From: Candidatus Methylopumilus universalis
GTDB lineage: Bacteria; Pseudomonadota; Gammaproteobacteria; Burkholderiales; Methylophilaceae
Length of the DNA stretch: 64,000 nt
NCBI GenBank assembly: GCA_945883335.1
Contig: CAMCXI010000003.1
Coordinates: forward strand, 124,001-188,000
Reading direction: 5' to 3'
The number at the start of each line of letters is the position of its first letter. Position 1 is the first letter of the stretch. Positions 34,618 through 44,536 of the stretch are shown piece after piece. Under the pieces are notes generated by a model that saw only the letters and a list, made by a program, of their open reading frames with translations, did no database searches and was not told the DNA's origin. Both the position numbers and the translations under genes were made by a program.

Positions 34618-36561
34618 TTAATTCTTAATATTTTCGAAGAAGGCCTGCACATCTGCCAAAAAGCGTGTGCGTTTAAATGGCGGTAAGCTCTGCCAAATCC
34701 GTCGACCATAAGGCTTAGAAATCAAACGCGGGTCGCAAATCATGAGTACGCCACTATCGTCCTCATCTCGAATTAATCGGCCCGCACCCTGCTTGAGCGT
34801 AATGACCGCATAAGGCAATTGATATTCCATAAAGGCATTTTTACCTTCTTCGTTCATCTTGTCGATACGCGCAGCCAGCACAGGATCATCTGGCGGAGCA
34901 AAAGGGAGTTTGTCGATAATCACGCAGGAAAGCGCTTCGCCGCGAACGTCCACACCCTCCCAAAAGCTTTGGCTTCCGACCAGCACAGCATTTCCCCGTT
35001 TGCGGAATCGTTCTAGCAATTCGCTACGTGAACTTTCGCCCTGCATCATCAATGGATATTCAATGCCATTTTGCTCAAATGCTTCTTTGAATAAAGCGTG
35101 AGTTTCGCGCATAGCTCTTAACGATGTACACAGCACAAAAGCGCGGCCGCTACTGGCTTGAATGACAGGCAACGCCACTGCCGCAACTGCAGCCGAATAG
35201 CCTGGGCTATTCGGCTCAGGCATATTTTCTGGCACATAAAACAAAGCTTGCTTGCCATAATCAAACGGGCTTTCCCAATAGCCTGTATTGGCATTACTCA
35301 AGCCCATCTGGCCGATGTAATGACTAAAATCACTTTTCACCGCGAGCGTTGCTGATGTAAAAATCCAAGCACGTGGCGAAGCATTCAGCTGCTTACCAAA
35401 ACCTTCAGCAACCGATAAAGGCGTGGCGTGCAACTGAACACTTTGCGTAAACACCTCCACCCAGCGAACTAAATTGGCATTTTCGGCGGCAAGCCAGCGT
35501 TGTAACTGAACGATTAAGCCAGCACCACGTTGCCAACAATTTTCAAGTGCAGGATCGCGTGGCGCCTGAGTTTCCAATACATTGGTCAAGGCTTGAAGCT
35601 TGGCTTGCATCTCGACATAAGCAGAATCAAAGCTCTTTAAAGCGAGGGCTTTTTGCACCGGCATACGGGAGCCTTCATACGCAAACACTAGCCTAAAATC
35701 TCGGACTGATTTTTCTAAAGCATTGGCCGCTTCTTGCAAGGCAGGGCAATCTTTCGCCGTGGTTATGTACTCAGCCTCAGCATCTCGCGCCAACTCCAAA
35801 AGCTGACTAGTCGAAACATCCTCACCAAAGAATAGCCCGGCTACTTCGGGTAATTGATGGGCTTCGTCAAAAATCACAGTATTAGCTGAAGGCAATAACT
35901 CCGACACACCTTCATCGCGCAACATCACATCTGCAAAAAATAGATGATGATTCACCACCACCACATCAGCCGCTAAAGCACGTTTGCGGGCATCCATAAC
36001 AAAACAATCTTTGTAAAAATTACATTCTTGCCCCATGCAATTATCACGGGTCGAGGTGACGCTAGGCCAAATGGTGGCGTTCTCTGGCACTTCGATCAAC
36101 TCCGCTTTGTCGCCTGTTTTACTGTTTTCAACAAAGTTGCGAATCACGTGAACGTAATTAGCATCCTCACGTGAAACAAAACGGCCTTCGTTGGCTGAGC
36201 GCTCTAAGTGAAAATGGCACACATAATTAGCCCGTCCTTTGAGCATTTCAACCGTGACTGGCACTTTTAGCGCATCGCGCACGGCAGGCAAATCACGGTG
36301 AAACAATTGGTCTTGCAGGGTTTTGGTGCCAGTTGAAACGATGACCTTACCGCCAGAAAGTAAGGCTGGCACTAAATAAGCAAAGGTCTTGCCTGTACCG
36401 GTACCCGCTTCAGCCACCAACTGTTTGTTTTCTAGAATGGCAGTTTCAATCGCCAAAGCCATTTCGAGCTGTTGTTGGCGCGTGCGATATCCTGGGATGA
36501 CCTCAGCGAGCGGCCCTTTTTCGGAAAAGATAAAATTTAATTTGGAATCTGACGCGGACAA
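34618..36561 (-). CDS. ATP-dependent DNA helicase, DinG/YoaA (XPD-like) family
   Basis: A 647-residue superfamily-2 helicase of the iron-sulphur group, related to YoaA. It has Walker A EAGTGTGKTFAYL (about 50-62), four Fe-S cysteines (YVCHFHL, then DNCMGQECNFYKDC), VVVNHHLFF, DEAH, and C-terminal motifs SQSFWEGVDVRG and QGAGRLIR. Probable roles are unwinding of damage-associated or R-loop structures. The gene is monocistronic and divergent from the aldo/keto reductase. Confidence 0.92.
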   Translation of the reverse strand: MSASDSKLNFIFSEKGPLAEVIPGYRTRQQQLEMALAIETAILENKQLVAEAGTGTGKTFAYLVPALLSGGKVIVSTGTKTLQDQLFHRDLPAVRDALKVPVTVEMLKGRANYVCHFHLERSANEGRFVSREDANYVHVIRNFVENSKTGDKAELIEVPENATIWPSVTSTRDNCMGQECNFYKDCFVMDARKRALAADVVVVNHHLFFADVMLRDEGVSELLPSANTVIFDEAHQLPEVAGLFFGEDVSTSQLLELARDAEAEYITTAKDCPALQEAANALEKSVRDFRLVFAYEGSRMPVQKALALKSFDSAYVEMQAKLQALTNVLETQAPRDPALENCWQRGAGLIVQLQRWLAAENANLVRWVEVFTQSVQLHATPLSVAEGFGKQLNASPRAWIFTSATLAVKSDFSHYIGQMGLSNANTGYWESPFDYGKQALFYVPENMPEPNSPGYSAAVAAVALPVIQASSGRAFVLCTSLRAMRETHALFKEAFEQNGIEYPLMMQGESSRSELLERFRKRGNAVLVGSQSFWEGVDVRGEALSCVIIDKLPFAPPDDPVLAARIDKMNEEGKNAFMEYQLPYAVITLKQGAGRLIRDEDDSGVLMICDPRLISKPYGRRIWQSLPPFKRTRFLADVQAFFENIKN

Positions 36562-36662
36562 AACTGGCTCTTAGGGTGAGGAGTGCAAAGTCGCTATTGT
36601 AATGCTTTTATGATGCGGCCTTACAGGTACAATGTTGGTAAAGATTAATTAATAGGCAAAAT

Positions 36663-37733
36663 ATGGAATATAGAAAATTAGCCAATACCGACTTGAACGT
36701 TTCCGCGATCTGCTTAGGTACGATGACCTACGGCGACCAAAACACCCAAGCCGAAGCTTTCGAGCAGCTCGATTATGCGATGGCGCAAGGCATTAACTTT
36801 ATCGACACTGCGGAAATGTACCCTGTGCCGCCAAAGGCAGATACCTTCACCAAGACCGAAACCATCATTGGCCATTGGCTCAAAAATCAGCAGCGCGACA
36901 AGATTATTTTAGGCGGAAAAGTCGCTGGCCCAAGACGCGGTATGGATTGGATTCGTGGCGGTCCGCCATGCCTAGACCGCACTAATATTCGTGAAGCGAT
37001 TGAAGGCTCACTCAAACGCATGCAAACGGATTACATCGACATCTACCAGTTGCATTGGCCTGAGCGCAACGTGCCAATGTTTGGCCAATATCTATTCGAC
37101 CCAGCAAATGAATATGTGTCAGAAAAATTGGGCGAAGGCGAGCGCAAACAATGGGTGACGATTCGAAACCAATTAGAAACCTTAGCCGAGCTAATTAAAG
37201 AAGGAAAAGTTCGCTACATCGGTCTATCCAACGAACAGCCATGGGGCTTGATGGAGTTTTTACGGATCGCCAAAGAATATGATTTGCCTCGCGTAACCAC
37301 GGTTCAAAACTGCTACAACTTACTCAATCGTGGCATGGAATTTGGCATGTCCGAAGTGCTGTTCCGCGAAAATGTTGGCTTACTTGCTTATTCACCTTTG
37401 GCATTTGGACATTTAACTGGCAAATATATTGATGACCCTGCCGCAACTGGTCGTATTACTGAGTTCCTAGGTTATTCACAGCGATACAAAAAGCCAAATG
37501 TTACGCCCGCGAGCAAATCCTATGCTGAATTAGCCCGTGCGCATGTTTTAACACCAACACAACTCGCTTTATCGTTTGTGTATCACCGATGGTTTGTCAC
37601 CAGCACAATTATTGGCGCAACCAACATGACTCAACTTAAAGAAAATATCGCGGCGTGGAATACGCAGCTATCGCCAGAATTAATGCTGGAAATTGAAGGC
37701 CTGCATTTGCGGATGATGAATCCAGCGCCTTAA
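36663..37733 (+). CDS. NADP(H)-dependent aldo/keto reductase, Tas-like
   Basis: A 356-residue cytosolic oxidoreductase of the AKR superfamily. It has the start MEYRKLANTDLNVSAICLGT, catalytic D and Y in FIDTAEMYPVPPK, a K in ILGGKV, and the catalytic His in IYQLHWPERN. The insertion after MYPVPP and its length match the Tas group of Escherichia coli. The physiological substrate is unknown. Confidence 0.92.
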   Translation: MEYRKLANTDLNVSAICLGTMTYGDQNTQAEAFEQLDYAMAQGINFIDTAEMYPVPPKADTFTKTETIIGHWLKNQQRDKIILGGKVAGPRRGMDWIRGGPPCLDRTNIREAIEGSLKRMQTDYIDIYQLHWPERNVPMFGQYLFDPANEYVSEKLGEGERKQWVTIRNQLETLAELIKEGKVRYIGLSNEQPWGLMEFLRIAKEYDLPRVTTVQNCYNLLNRGMEFGMSEVLFRENVGLLAYSPLAFGHLTGKYIDDPAATGRITEFLGYSQRYKKPNVTPASKSYAELARAHVLTPTQLALSFVYHRWFVTSTIIGATNMTQLKENIAAWNTQLSPELMLEIEGLHLRMMNPAP

Positions 37734-37754
37734 TATTTATTGCGCAGTTTTAGT

Positions 37755-37796
37755 TGATAATGATTCTCATTTACTGTAAGATGAGAATCATTATCA
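37755..37796. promoter_or_regulatory. Double Fur box
   Basis: TGATAATGATTCTCAT (37755-37770) and ATGAGAATCATTATCA (37781-37796) are a perfect inverted repeat with a 10-base spacer. Each arm closely matches the iron-repressor (Fur) consensus GATAATGATAATCATTATC. It lies just before the siderophore receptor gene, so Fur-iron repression is expected. Confidence 0.9.
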
Positions 37797-37817
37797 TTTA
37801 CAAATTAAAGCCGCACA

Positions 37818-39995
37818 ATGAAAAAACGTCACTCAACACCTTTTGGATTCATAACTTTTGCAGTACTAAGCGCATCAATTGGACAAGCTGATGCTGAGCC
37901 ATTGAAAGTCGCTGCACTCAATATCGATAAGGTTGAGGTAGCCGCCAAGCGTATCAGCGATACAAAACCAGTCAAAGGTTACCAAGCAAAAAGATCTTCA
38001 ACTGCCACAAAAACAGACACGCCGCTGATTGATGTGCCTCAATCCGTTTCTGTAGTTACCCAAGAGCAAATGAGTGACCAATCCGTTCAAAGTATGTCTG
38101 ATGCTGTTCGATACGTGCCTGGTGTCACAGCATCACAAGGCGAAGGCAACCGCGATGCACTTAACTTTCGAGGAAGTGGTGTCACAACCGGCGACTTTTA
38201 TTTAGATGGGATGCGTGATGATGTGCAAACCTATCGAGATTTTTACAATACAGATCGAATAGAGGTCCTCAAGGGGCCTAATGGGATGGTCTTTGGACGT
38301 GGGGCATCTGGTGGCGCGATCAATCGCGTCTCAAAGGAAGCTGGCTGGGATCCTGTTAGAGAGATTAAAGTCACTTACGGTGCTTACAACCAAAAACGTA
38401 CTAGTATCGATATAGGAAATGGCATCAATGATGTAGCGGCTTTCAGACTCAATGCTGTGTATGAAGAATCGGATAGCTATCGAAGTGGTGTCAACCTAAA
38501 GCGCTATGGCGTCAACCCGACGTTCACGATCACGCCATCTGACAACACAAAAATCACGATTGGTGCAGAGTACTTTAAAGACCAACATATTGGTGACCGC
38601 GGTATTCCATCGATTGGGACTGGATTAAACAATCGCCCCTATCGCTTGGAAGACTACCAAACGTTTTATGGCAACGCGTCTTTAAGCCCAAACGAGACTG
38701 AAACAAAAGCATTAAATGCAATGATTGAACATGCTTTTAACGATAATTTCAGCATTCGAAATCGCACGCGCTATGCCAGTTACGATAAGTTTTATCAAAA
38801 TGTTTATGCAAACAGCAAAGTGACCAACGATACGTTTTCTGTAGGGGCATATCGGGACGCAACCGATAGACAAAACTTGATCAATCAAACTGATTTGATT
38901 TACAAAGTGACTACTGGCGTCCTAGAGCATCAACTTTTGGTCGGCATGGAAATTGGCACCCAAAAAACCAGCAATTTAAGACTGCGTGATGCTGGAGGTA
39001 CCGGTTCTGGAAATGAAAATATTGCCAACGGCGTTTCAGCACTTAATCCAACTTATTCGCAGCCGATTAATCTAAACACACCATCACGAAACCAAACCAG
39101 CGATATCGATATATTCGCAGTGTATGTGCAAGATCAAATTAAAATTAGTGATCAGTGGCAGGCGATTGTTGGCCTGCGTCACGATCAATTGAAAACGCAT
39201 TATGTCGACATAAAAGGTAATAATACCATCGACGTTTCAGACAGTCTCTTATCCCCTCGTGCTGGATTAATTTTCAAACCAATCGAAAACCTGTCTATTT
39301 ATGGTTCATATAGCCTTTCTTATGTACCTCGCGCTGGCGACCAACTATTGAGCTTAACGGCGACTACCAAGTCATTGCAGCCTGAAAAATTCATCAACAA
39401 AGAGCTTGGCGCTAAATACGACATCTCGCCTAATTTATCGCTCACAGCGGCCGTATATAAATTAGAACGAAAAAATGTTGCGATTATGGATCCGTTGAGC
39501 CCCACTCAAAATATCGTGATCGATGGCCAAGAAACAAAAGGCGCTGAATTTGGCGTTGCAGGGAAAATGACAGACCGCTGGAGCATGTTTGGTGGCTATA
39601 GCTATCAAGATGCAGAATTCAGCAAGACAATGACGATAGGAACCTTAACAAGCAACTCAACATACTTAGCTGGCACAACATTAGGGCAAACACCGAGCCA
39701 TACATTTTCGTTATGGAACCGCTATGACTTCAATGAGAGCTGGGGAGCGGCAATAGGCGTAGTCAGCAGATCTCAAATGTACGCACTTACGCCAACCACC
39801 GCAGCAAGTACAGTGCTTCCTGGCTATGCCCGTGTAGACGCAGCTATTTTTTGGAAGCCCACATCAAAAATACAGATGCAGTTGAATGTAGAAAATTTAA
39901 CGGATAAAGATTATGTGACGAGTGCACACACGAATAACAATCTTACTCCTGGGGCGCCCATAACAGCGCGTGCGACCTTGACTTATAACTTTTAA
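37818..39995 (+). CDS. TonB-dependent siderophore receptor, catecholate type
   Basis: An outer-membrane transporter of 725 residues with a signal peptide (after QADA, near 27). The plug domain is shown by DVPQSVSVVTQEQM (about 70-83), YVPGVTASQGEGNRD, YLDGMRDDVQTYRDFYN, and RIEVLKGPNGMVFGRGASGG. The C-terminal beta-barrel ends in TLTYNF, the usual final aromatic. It resembles the Fiu/CirA-like receptors for catecholate siderophores; the ligand is not certain. The Fur box upstream signals iron repression. It converges with the U32 gene, overlapping at the stops. Confidence 0.93.
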   Translation: MKKRHSTPFGFITFAVLSASIGQADAEPLKVAALNIDKVEVAAKRISDTKPVKGYQAKRSSTATKTDTPLIDVPQSVSVVTQEQMSDQSVQSMSDAVRYVPGVTASQGEGNRDALNFRGSGVTTGDFYLDGMRDDVQTYRDFYNTDRIEVLKGPNGMVFGRGASGGAINRVSKEAGWDPVREIKVTYGAYNQKRTSIDIGNGINDVAAFRLNAVYEESDSYRSGVNLKRYGVNPTFTITPSDNTKITIGAEYFKDQHIGDRGIPSIGTGLNNRPYRLEDYQTFYGNASLSPNETETKALNAMIEHAFNDNFSIRNRTRYASYDKFYQNVYANSKVTNDTFSVGAYRDATDRQNLINQTDLIYKVTTGVLEHQLLVGMEIGTQKTSNLRLRDAGGTGSGNENIANGVSALNPTYSQPINLNTPSRNQTSDIDIFAVYVQDQIKISDQWQAIVGLRHDQLKTHYVDIKGNNTIDVSDSLLSPRAGLIFKPIENLSIYGSYSLSYVPRAGDQLLSLTATTKSLQPEKFINKELGAKYDISPNLSLTAAVYKLERKNVAIMDPLSPTQNIVIDGQETKGAEFGVAGKMTDRWSMFGGYSYQDAEFSKTMTIGTLTSNSTYLAGTTLGQTPSHTFSLWNRYDFNESWGAAIGVVSRSQMYALTPTTAASTVLPGYARVDAAIFWKPTSKIQMQLNVENLTDKDYVTSAHTNNNLTPGAPITARATLTYNF

Positions 39996-41911
39996 GCCTT
40001 AGTTCTTGGAATAAACTGCAAAGGCTGAGGTGGTGGCATTTGCAGGATGGGCTTACGAATCTTACCCATCACGTGCATTTCGCAAGGCTTGCAGTCGAAT
40101 TTCAACGTGAATTTATCGTTGCCGTTAATCAAAGTCATCGGCTCCGCGGTGACCGTGCCTTGCACACCAATCACACCCTTAGCCTCTTTAGGGCACATGC
40201 CATGACTAAAGCGTAAACAGTGTTTGGTAATCATGAGCGGCACTTCATCTAGCTCTTGGTTTGCTTCATACGCCGCCGCAATCATTTTGACGCCATGTTT
40301 CTCATAAAAAGCACGCGCTTTTTTGTTATAAACATTGGCAAGATAGCTCAAAGTATCTTCAGGATAAACAGCTGAGGGATTAGCTGGCAGGCCTTTTTCT
40401 GGGCGCTGATAACTCGCCACCCGAACTTGCGCTAACTGTTCAATCGCATCACGTCTAAGCGCATTAATGCTTGATGCTGGCACAAACCAAGCTTGCGATA
40501 AATCCAATAAAATTGCATTCACCACAAAATCGGTACTGCCCAATTTTGCTAAATTCTCACGCAAACTGGCTTCGGATTTTTCTGCTTGTTGTGCAGGCTG
40601 CTTCTCTACTTGGCAAAGCGCCGTTGCGCTAAGTCTATCGCTATCGGTCACGGTTAATGCAAAACCATCCGGCGTTTCATAAAAATGCATTTCTACAGGA
40701 ATTTTACGGGTGGCCGAATCTTTTTCCAGTAAACGCATAAAAGCGTGGTCACGATTACGATAAAGCGTCATGCCACGGCGCATATCTTCAGGCATTTCAT
40801 TCGGCGTTAATCGCTTACCTTCAACGGTGTTAATGCGCATACCGACCAGCTCTTTGTGCACATCAAAGAAACACAAGCCGTCGCCGTTATGAAGCTCGAT
40901 TTGGCTATCTACTTCAAAAGAATCTTTAGCCACTTTAGTGACTCTGCCTACTTCTTCACCCGAGAACTTAGGGGTATCAAACGCGCCAATATCATCTTGA
41001 CGACCATTGACAAAATAATCTGTGGCACTGCGGTTAAAGGTTTTCTCAGGCTGGGGCGTAAAGCTAAAAGTGGTAAGACCAGATGAAGTTTTTGCGTATT
41101 CTGGCATATCGAGCAAAATCTCATCCAACAACTGACGATAATGGGCGGTGGCATTCTTTACGTAGGGTAAATCTTTATAGCGCCCTTCAATTTTGAAAGA
41201 GCTAATCCCCGCCCCAATTAAAGCCCGCAAATTTGCACTTTGGTCATTATCTTTCATGGATAAATAATGCTTGTCGTTACCTATCACACGGCCTTGGGAA
41301 TCTTCTAAACGATAAGGCAAACGGCACTCTTGTGAACACTCGCCACGATTAGCGCTTCGGCCAGTGTGGGCATGGCTAATAAAGCATTGCCCACTAAACG
41401 CCACACATAAAGCACCGTGGACAAAAAATTCTAAATGACAGGTTGTTGCATCAGCAATTTGCTGAATAGTTTTTAAATCCAGCTCACGCGCCAACACAAT
41501 TTGTGAGAAGCCAACTTGATCTAAAAACTTGGCTTTTTCAACGGTGCGAATATCGGTTTGCGTACTTGCGTGAAGCTGAATAGGCGGCAAATCCATTTCC
41601 AACAGGCCCATGTCTTGAACAATCAGCGAATCGACGCCCGCATCGTAAAGCTGATAAACAATCTCGCGCGCACCTTCTAATTCATTGTCATGAAAAATAG
41701 TATTAAGCGCTACAAATACTTCAGCATTAAAACGATGAGCGTGTGTCACTAACCTAGCAATATCTTCAACTGTATTTAGTGCTTTAGCGCGCGCACCATA
41801 AGCTGGACCACCAATATAAACTGCATCTGCGCCATGGTTAATCGCCTCAATACCAAATTCGGCATTTTTAGCTGGTGAAAGAAGTTCGAGATGACGGCGC
41901 GAAGTTTTCAT
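39992..41911 (-). CDS. rlhA: Peptidase U32-family RNA-hydroxylation protein, RlhA-like
   Basis: A 639-residue protein of the U32 family. In Escherichia coli, RlhA (about 650 residues) hydroxylates C2501 of 23S rRNA, while the shorter TrhP/YegQ (about 450) acts on tRNA. By length this is RlhA-like. Motifs: LLSPAKNAEFGIEAINHGAD at the N-terminus, HGALCVAFSGQCFISH with GECSQECRLPY (about 165-200) supplying cysteines, and a C-terminal extension with CLRFSHGMCPKEAKG and FKCDCKPCEMHV-like motifs (DCKPCEMHV in this protein). Stop codons overlap with the receptor gene. Confidence 0.83.
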   Translation of the reverse strand: MKTSRRHLELLSPAKNAEFGIEAINHGADAVYIGGPAYGARAKALNTVEDIARLVTHAHRFNAEVFVALNTIFHDNELEGAREIVYQLYDAGVDSLIVQDMGLLEMDLPPIQLHASTQTDIRTVEKAKFLDQVGFSQIVLARELDLKTIQQIADATTCHLEFFVHGALCVAFSGQCFISHAHTGRSANRGECSQECRLPYRLEDSQGRVIGNDKHYLSMKDNDQSANLRALIGAGISSFKIEGRYKDLPYVKNATAHYRQLLDEILLDMPEYAKTSSGLTTFSFTPQPEKTFNRSATDYFVNGRQDDIGAFDTPKFSGEEVGRVTKVAKDSFEVDSQIELHNGDGLCFFDVHKELVGMRINTVEGKRLTPNEMPEDMRRGMTLYRNRDHAFMRLLEKDSATRKIPVEMHFYETPDGFALTVTDSDRLSATALCQVEKQPAQQAEKSEASLRENLAKLGSTDFVVNAILLDLSQAWFVPASSINALRRDAIEQLAQVRVASYQRPEKGLPANPSAVYPEDTLSYLANVYNKKARAFYEKHGVKMIAAAYEANQELDEVPLMITKHCLRFSHGMCPKEAKGVIGVQGTVTAEPMTLINGNDKFTLKFDCKPCEMHVMGKIRKPILQMPPPQPLQFIPRTKA

Positions 41912-42022
41912 GAGTAGTGCTGTAAAAAAGATGTGGGCACTATAGCATTTATCGGCACAGGCTTCACCCTTGCCATGTCTAGCCCAAACACGGGACGATT
42001 AGGAAAAATCACAGCTTCGTTT

Positions 42023-42028
42023 TATAAT
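42023..42028 (+). promoter_or_regulatory. Promoter -10 box just before NlpC/P60 gene
   Basis: TATAAT ends 6 bases before the ATG at 42035; TTAGGA near 41999-42004 (18-base spacer) may act as -35. Transcription would begin about at the start codon, giving a leaderless message. Confidence 0.5.
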
Positions 42029-42034
42029 ATCTTA

Positions 42035-42631
42035 ATGATAAATTTGAAAAAAACATCATGTGCTGTTGCGTTTAGCCTTTTGCTAGGGGCGTCTAATTTC
42101 GCCTTTGCATTTGATTTTCCATTTTTATCGTCAAGCAACGATGACACCAATGCCGCATCAAATACAGCACAAGAAACCGAATCAAACAACTCTTGGACAA
42201 GCACCGCACAGGAAATTATCTTACACGCGCTTAGCCAAACCGGCGTGAAGTACAAATATGGCGGCATCAGCCCGGATGCTGGTTTTGATTGCAGTGGCTT
42301 TGTCCGATATGTCTTTAAAGAAGCGGCTAACTTAACGTTGCCCCATGGCGCTCGTGCGATGAGCCAAGTTGGTCAAAATGTAACCGAAAAAGAATTAAAG
42401 CCTGGCGACTTGGTGTTTTTTAACACCATGAAATCCGTTTATTCCCATGTTGGCATTTACGTTGGCAACAATCGTTTTATTCATTCCCCAAGTGCGGGGA
42501 GTAGCATTAGCGTAGCAGACATGAATGACAGCTATTGGTCAAAACGCTTCACTGGCGCTCGTCGCGTAGATGCAAAAGAACTGGCGAGCACACAGCTAGT
42601 AAACCAACTAAACAAGCCACCCGCCAAATAA
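42035..42631 (+). CDS. NlpC/P60 (C40) peptidoglycan endopeptidase
   Basis: A 198-residue secreted cell-wall peptidase. The signal peptide is KTSCAVAFSLLLGASNFAFA (residues 6-25). A Ser/Asn/Thr-rich linker follows, then the C40 domain with catalytic Cys in FDCSGFVRYVF, His in YSHVGIYVG and the HSPSAG motif. I chose the ATG at 42035 because it starts directly at the signal peptide; an upstream reading from 41933 would bury it. No ribosome-binding site is visible, consistent with a leaderless start. Confidence 0.88.
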   Translation: MINLKKTSCAVAFSLLLGASNFAFAFDFPFLSSSNDDTNAASNTAQETESNNSWTSTAQEIILHALSQTGVKYKYGGISPDAGFDCSGFVRYVFKEAANLTLPHGARAMSQVGQNVTEKELKPGDLVFFNTMKSVYSHVGIYVGNNRFIHSPSAGSSISVADMNDSYWSKRFTGARRVDAKELASTQLVNQLNKPPAK

Positions 42632-42632
42632 T

Positions 42633-42923
42633 TTATTCGGCTTTACGGTCGCTATGCCCTAAGTGTCTTTCTGGGTCAATGACATCGCGCACTAATTGCT
42701 TCAACTCTTTGGATTCTGGGAAGCGACCCGTTTCTTTGCGCGAGTAAATCACCGCGCCATTTAATCTCACCTCAAAAATACCACCAGTTCCAGGAACTAG
42801 CGCAACACTTGAAATGTCTGTGTTAAAAGTCGTCAGAAGTTCTTGTGCCATCCAACCGGCTCTTAGTAACCAATGACATTGCGTACAGTATTCGATTTCG
42901 ATTTTCTTAACTGCGTTTTCCAT
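42633..42923 (-). CDS. SelT/SelW/SelH (Rdx) family thioredoxin-like protein
   Basis: A 96-residue Rdx-family protein with a CxxC redox motif (YCTQCHW, C13 and C16) followed by LLRAGWMAQELL, and FEVRLNGAVIYSRKETGRFP, the usual family core. The Sec position of animal relatives is Cys here. Start is the ATG at 42923, with AAAGGT 4 bases upstream. It converges with the peptidase gene, with one base between them. Confidence 0.88.
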   Translation of the reverse strand: MENAVKKIEIEYCTQCHWLLRAGWMAQELLTTFNTDISSVALVPGTGGIFEVRLNGAVIYSRKETGRFPESKELKQLVRDVIDPERHLGHSDRKAE

Positions 42924-43067
42924 GTGACCTTTGTGTATAAAAGTACTTAAACACATGTTATTTCAATTGGTTTAAATAGCGCAACACGATATTATCTCAA
43001 TCATCATTTTCGAGCTCTCTTTACTGAGGGTTTGTAATTTACTATTTAGTGAAGGAATTTTTATTTC

Positions 43068-44465
43068 ATGCGTACAAAATTAGAAAAAATTAGCTTAGTG
43101 GTCATAGGTGCAGTTTTAGGTGTCAGCTTAAGCCTGAATTATCCAGCAGTCGCCGAAAAAGAAACTAAACCTCAATTACCGCTTGACGAGCTTCGCACCT
43201 TCGCTGAAATTTACGGAAAAATTAAAAGCGACTATGTCGAAACAGTGCCCGATAAAAAATTAATCAATGAAGCGATTAACGGCATGCTGACAGGGTTAGA
43301 TCCTCACTCATCATTCTTAGACGTTGATGGCTACAAGGATTTGCAAGCAGGGACACAAGGCGAATTTGGTGGCTTGGGTCTTGAAGTTGGCATGGAAGAT
43401 GGTCTAGTCAAAGTAGTGTCTCCAATCGAAGACTCTCCTGCTTTCAAAGCGGGTGTGAAATCTGGCGATCTCATCATGCAACTCGATGATAAATTAGTGA
43501 AAGGAATGACCCTAAATGATGCTGTTAAGCTCATGCGTGGCAAACCAAATACCCTAATCAAATTGACTATTTTACGTAAAGGTGAAATCAAACCACTTTA
43601 CATCACACTAACGCGTGCAATCATCAAAACACAAAGTGTTAAGTACAAATTGCCTGAGCCTGGCTATGCATACCTTCGTGTAACGCAATTCCAAGAACAC
43701 TCAGCTGAAGATTTAGCGAAAGCAATTAAAACCCTACGTGAACAAAACAAAGCGCCATTAAAAGGCTTAGTGCTTGATTTGCGTAACAACCCAGGTGGCT
43801 TAATTACAGCGGCAGTAGGCATTACTTCTGCATTTGTGCCGAAAGATGCGCTTGTTGTTTATACGGAAGGACGAACAGAAGACGCGAAAATGCGTTTAAC
43901 TGCCAATGCCGCAAACTACTCTCGTGGCGGCGAAGCTGGTGACTTCTTGAAGGACTTGCCTGCGGATATCAAAACTGTAGCAATGGTAGTGTTGATTAAT
44001 GGCGGATCAGCTTCAGCCTCAGAAATTGTGTCTGGCGCATTGCAAGACCACAAACGTGCAGTGATCATGGGCACACAAAGTTTTGGTAAAGGCTCGGTAC
44101 AAACCATCCTGCCAATGAATAACGGCACAGCGATCAAGCTGACAACTGCTCGCTACTTCACGCCAAACGGCCGTTCCATTCAAGCTAAAGGCATCGTGCC
44201 AGACATCATTGTAGAAGATGCAACAGTGAGTACAGCTGATCAAGGAATGAACCTACGTGAAGCAGATTTAAGCAATCACTTGTCGAATCCTAAAGACGCG
44301 GAAGCACCAGCAAAAGAAACACCAAAACCGCCTACAGTGAAAAAAGACGACAAACAGTCTGCTGATAAAGCACCAATGGAAGCTGGCACTAAAACTGACT
44401 ACCAATTTATGCAAGCAGTTAACTTGCTCAAGGGTATAGATATTTTAGCACCGAGCAAGAAGTAA
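43068..44465 (+). CDS. ctpA: C-terminal processing peptidase (S41)
   Basis: A periplasmic serine protease of 465 residues that trims proteins from their C-terminus. It has an N-terminal membrane/signal segment (about 8-28), a PDZ domain (about 100-185 with GGLGLEVG), and the S41 catalytic domain with the Ser in GSASASE (313-319) and K341 in GKGSVQT. The last 60 residues are a Lys/Pro/Ala-rich tail. A hairpin follows the stop codon. Confidence 0.94.
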   Translation: MRTKLEKISLVVIGAVLGVSLSLNYPAVAEKETKPQLPLDELRTFAEIYGKIKSDYVETVPDKKLINEAINGMLTGLDPHSSFLDVDGYKDLQAGTQGEFGGLGLEVGMEDGLVKVVSPIEDSPAFKAGVKSGDLIMQLDDKLVKGMTLNDAVKLMRGKPNTLIKLTILRKGEIKPLYITLTRAIIKTQSVKYKLPEPGYAYLRVTQFQEHSAEDLAKAIKTLREQNKAPLKGLVLDLRNNPGGLITAAVGITSAFVPKDALVVYTEGRTEDAKMRLTANAANYSRGGEAGDFLKDLPADIKTVAMVVLINGGSASASEIVSGALQDHKRAVIMGTQSFGKGSVQTILPMNNGTAIKLTTARYFTPNGRSIQAKGIVPDIIVEDATVSTADQGMNLREADLSNHLSNPKDAEAPAKETPKPPTVKKDDKQSADKAPMEAGTKTDYQFMQAVNLLKGIDILAPSKK

Positions 44466-44473
44466 ACATGCTT

Positions 44474-44502
44474 CATAAGGGTAAGCCTTGCTTACCCTTA
44501 TG
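44474..44502 (+). terminator. Hairpin after ctpA
   Basis: CATAAGGGTAAG-CCTTG-CTTACCCTTATG is a perfect 12-bp stem directly after ctpA. The tail is only weakly T-rich (ATTGATTTATC), so termination may be incomplete or Rho-assisted. Confidence 0.7.
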
Positions 44503-44536
44503 ATTGATTTATCAAGATTTCAACTGGTGAAAAGCG

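Noticed and set aside
41933-42034. Longer N-terminus for the NlpC/P60 gene
   Set aside because: It would place the signal peptide 40 residues inside the protein; the ATG at 42035 fits a secreted enzyme.
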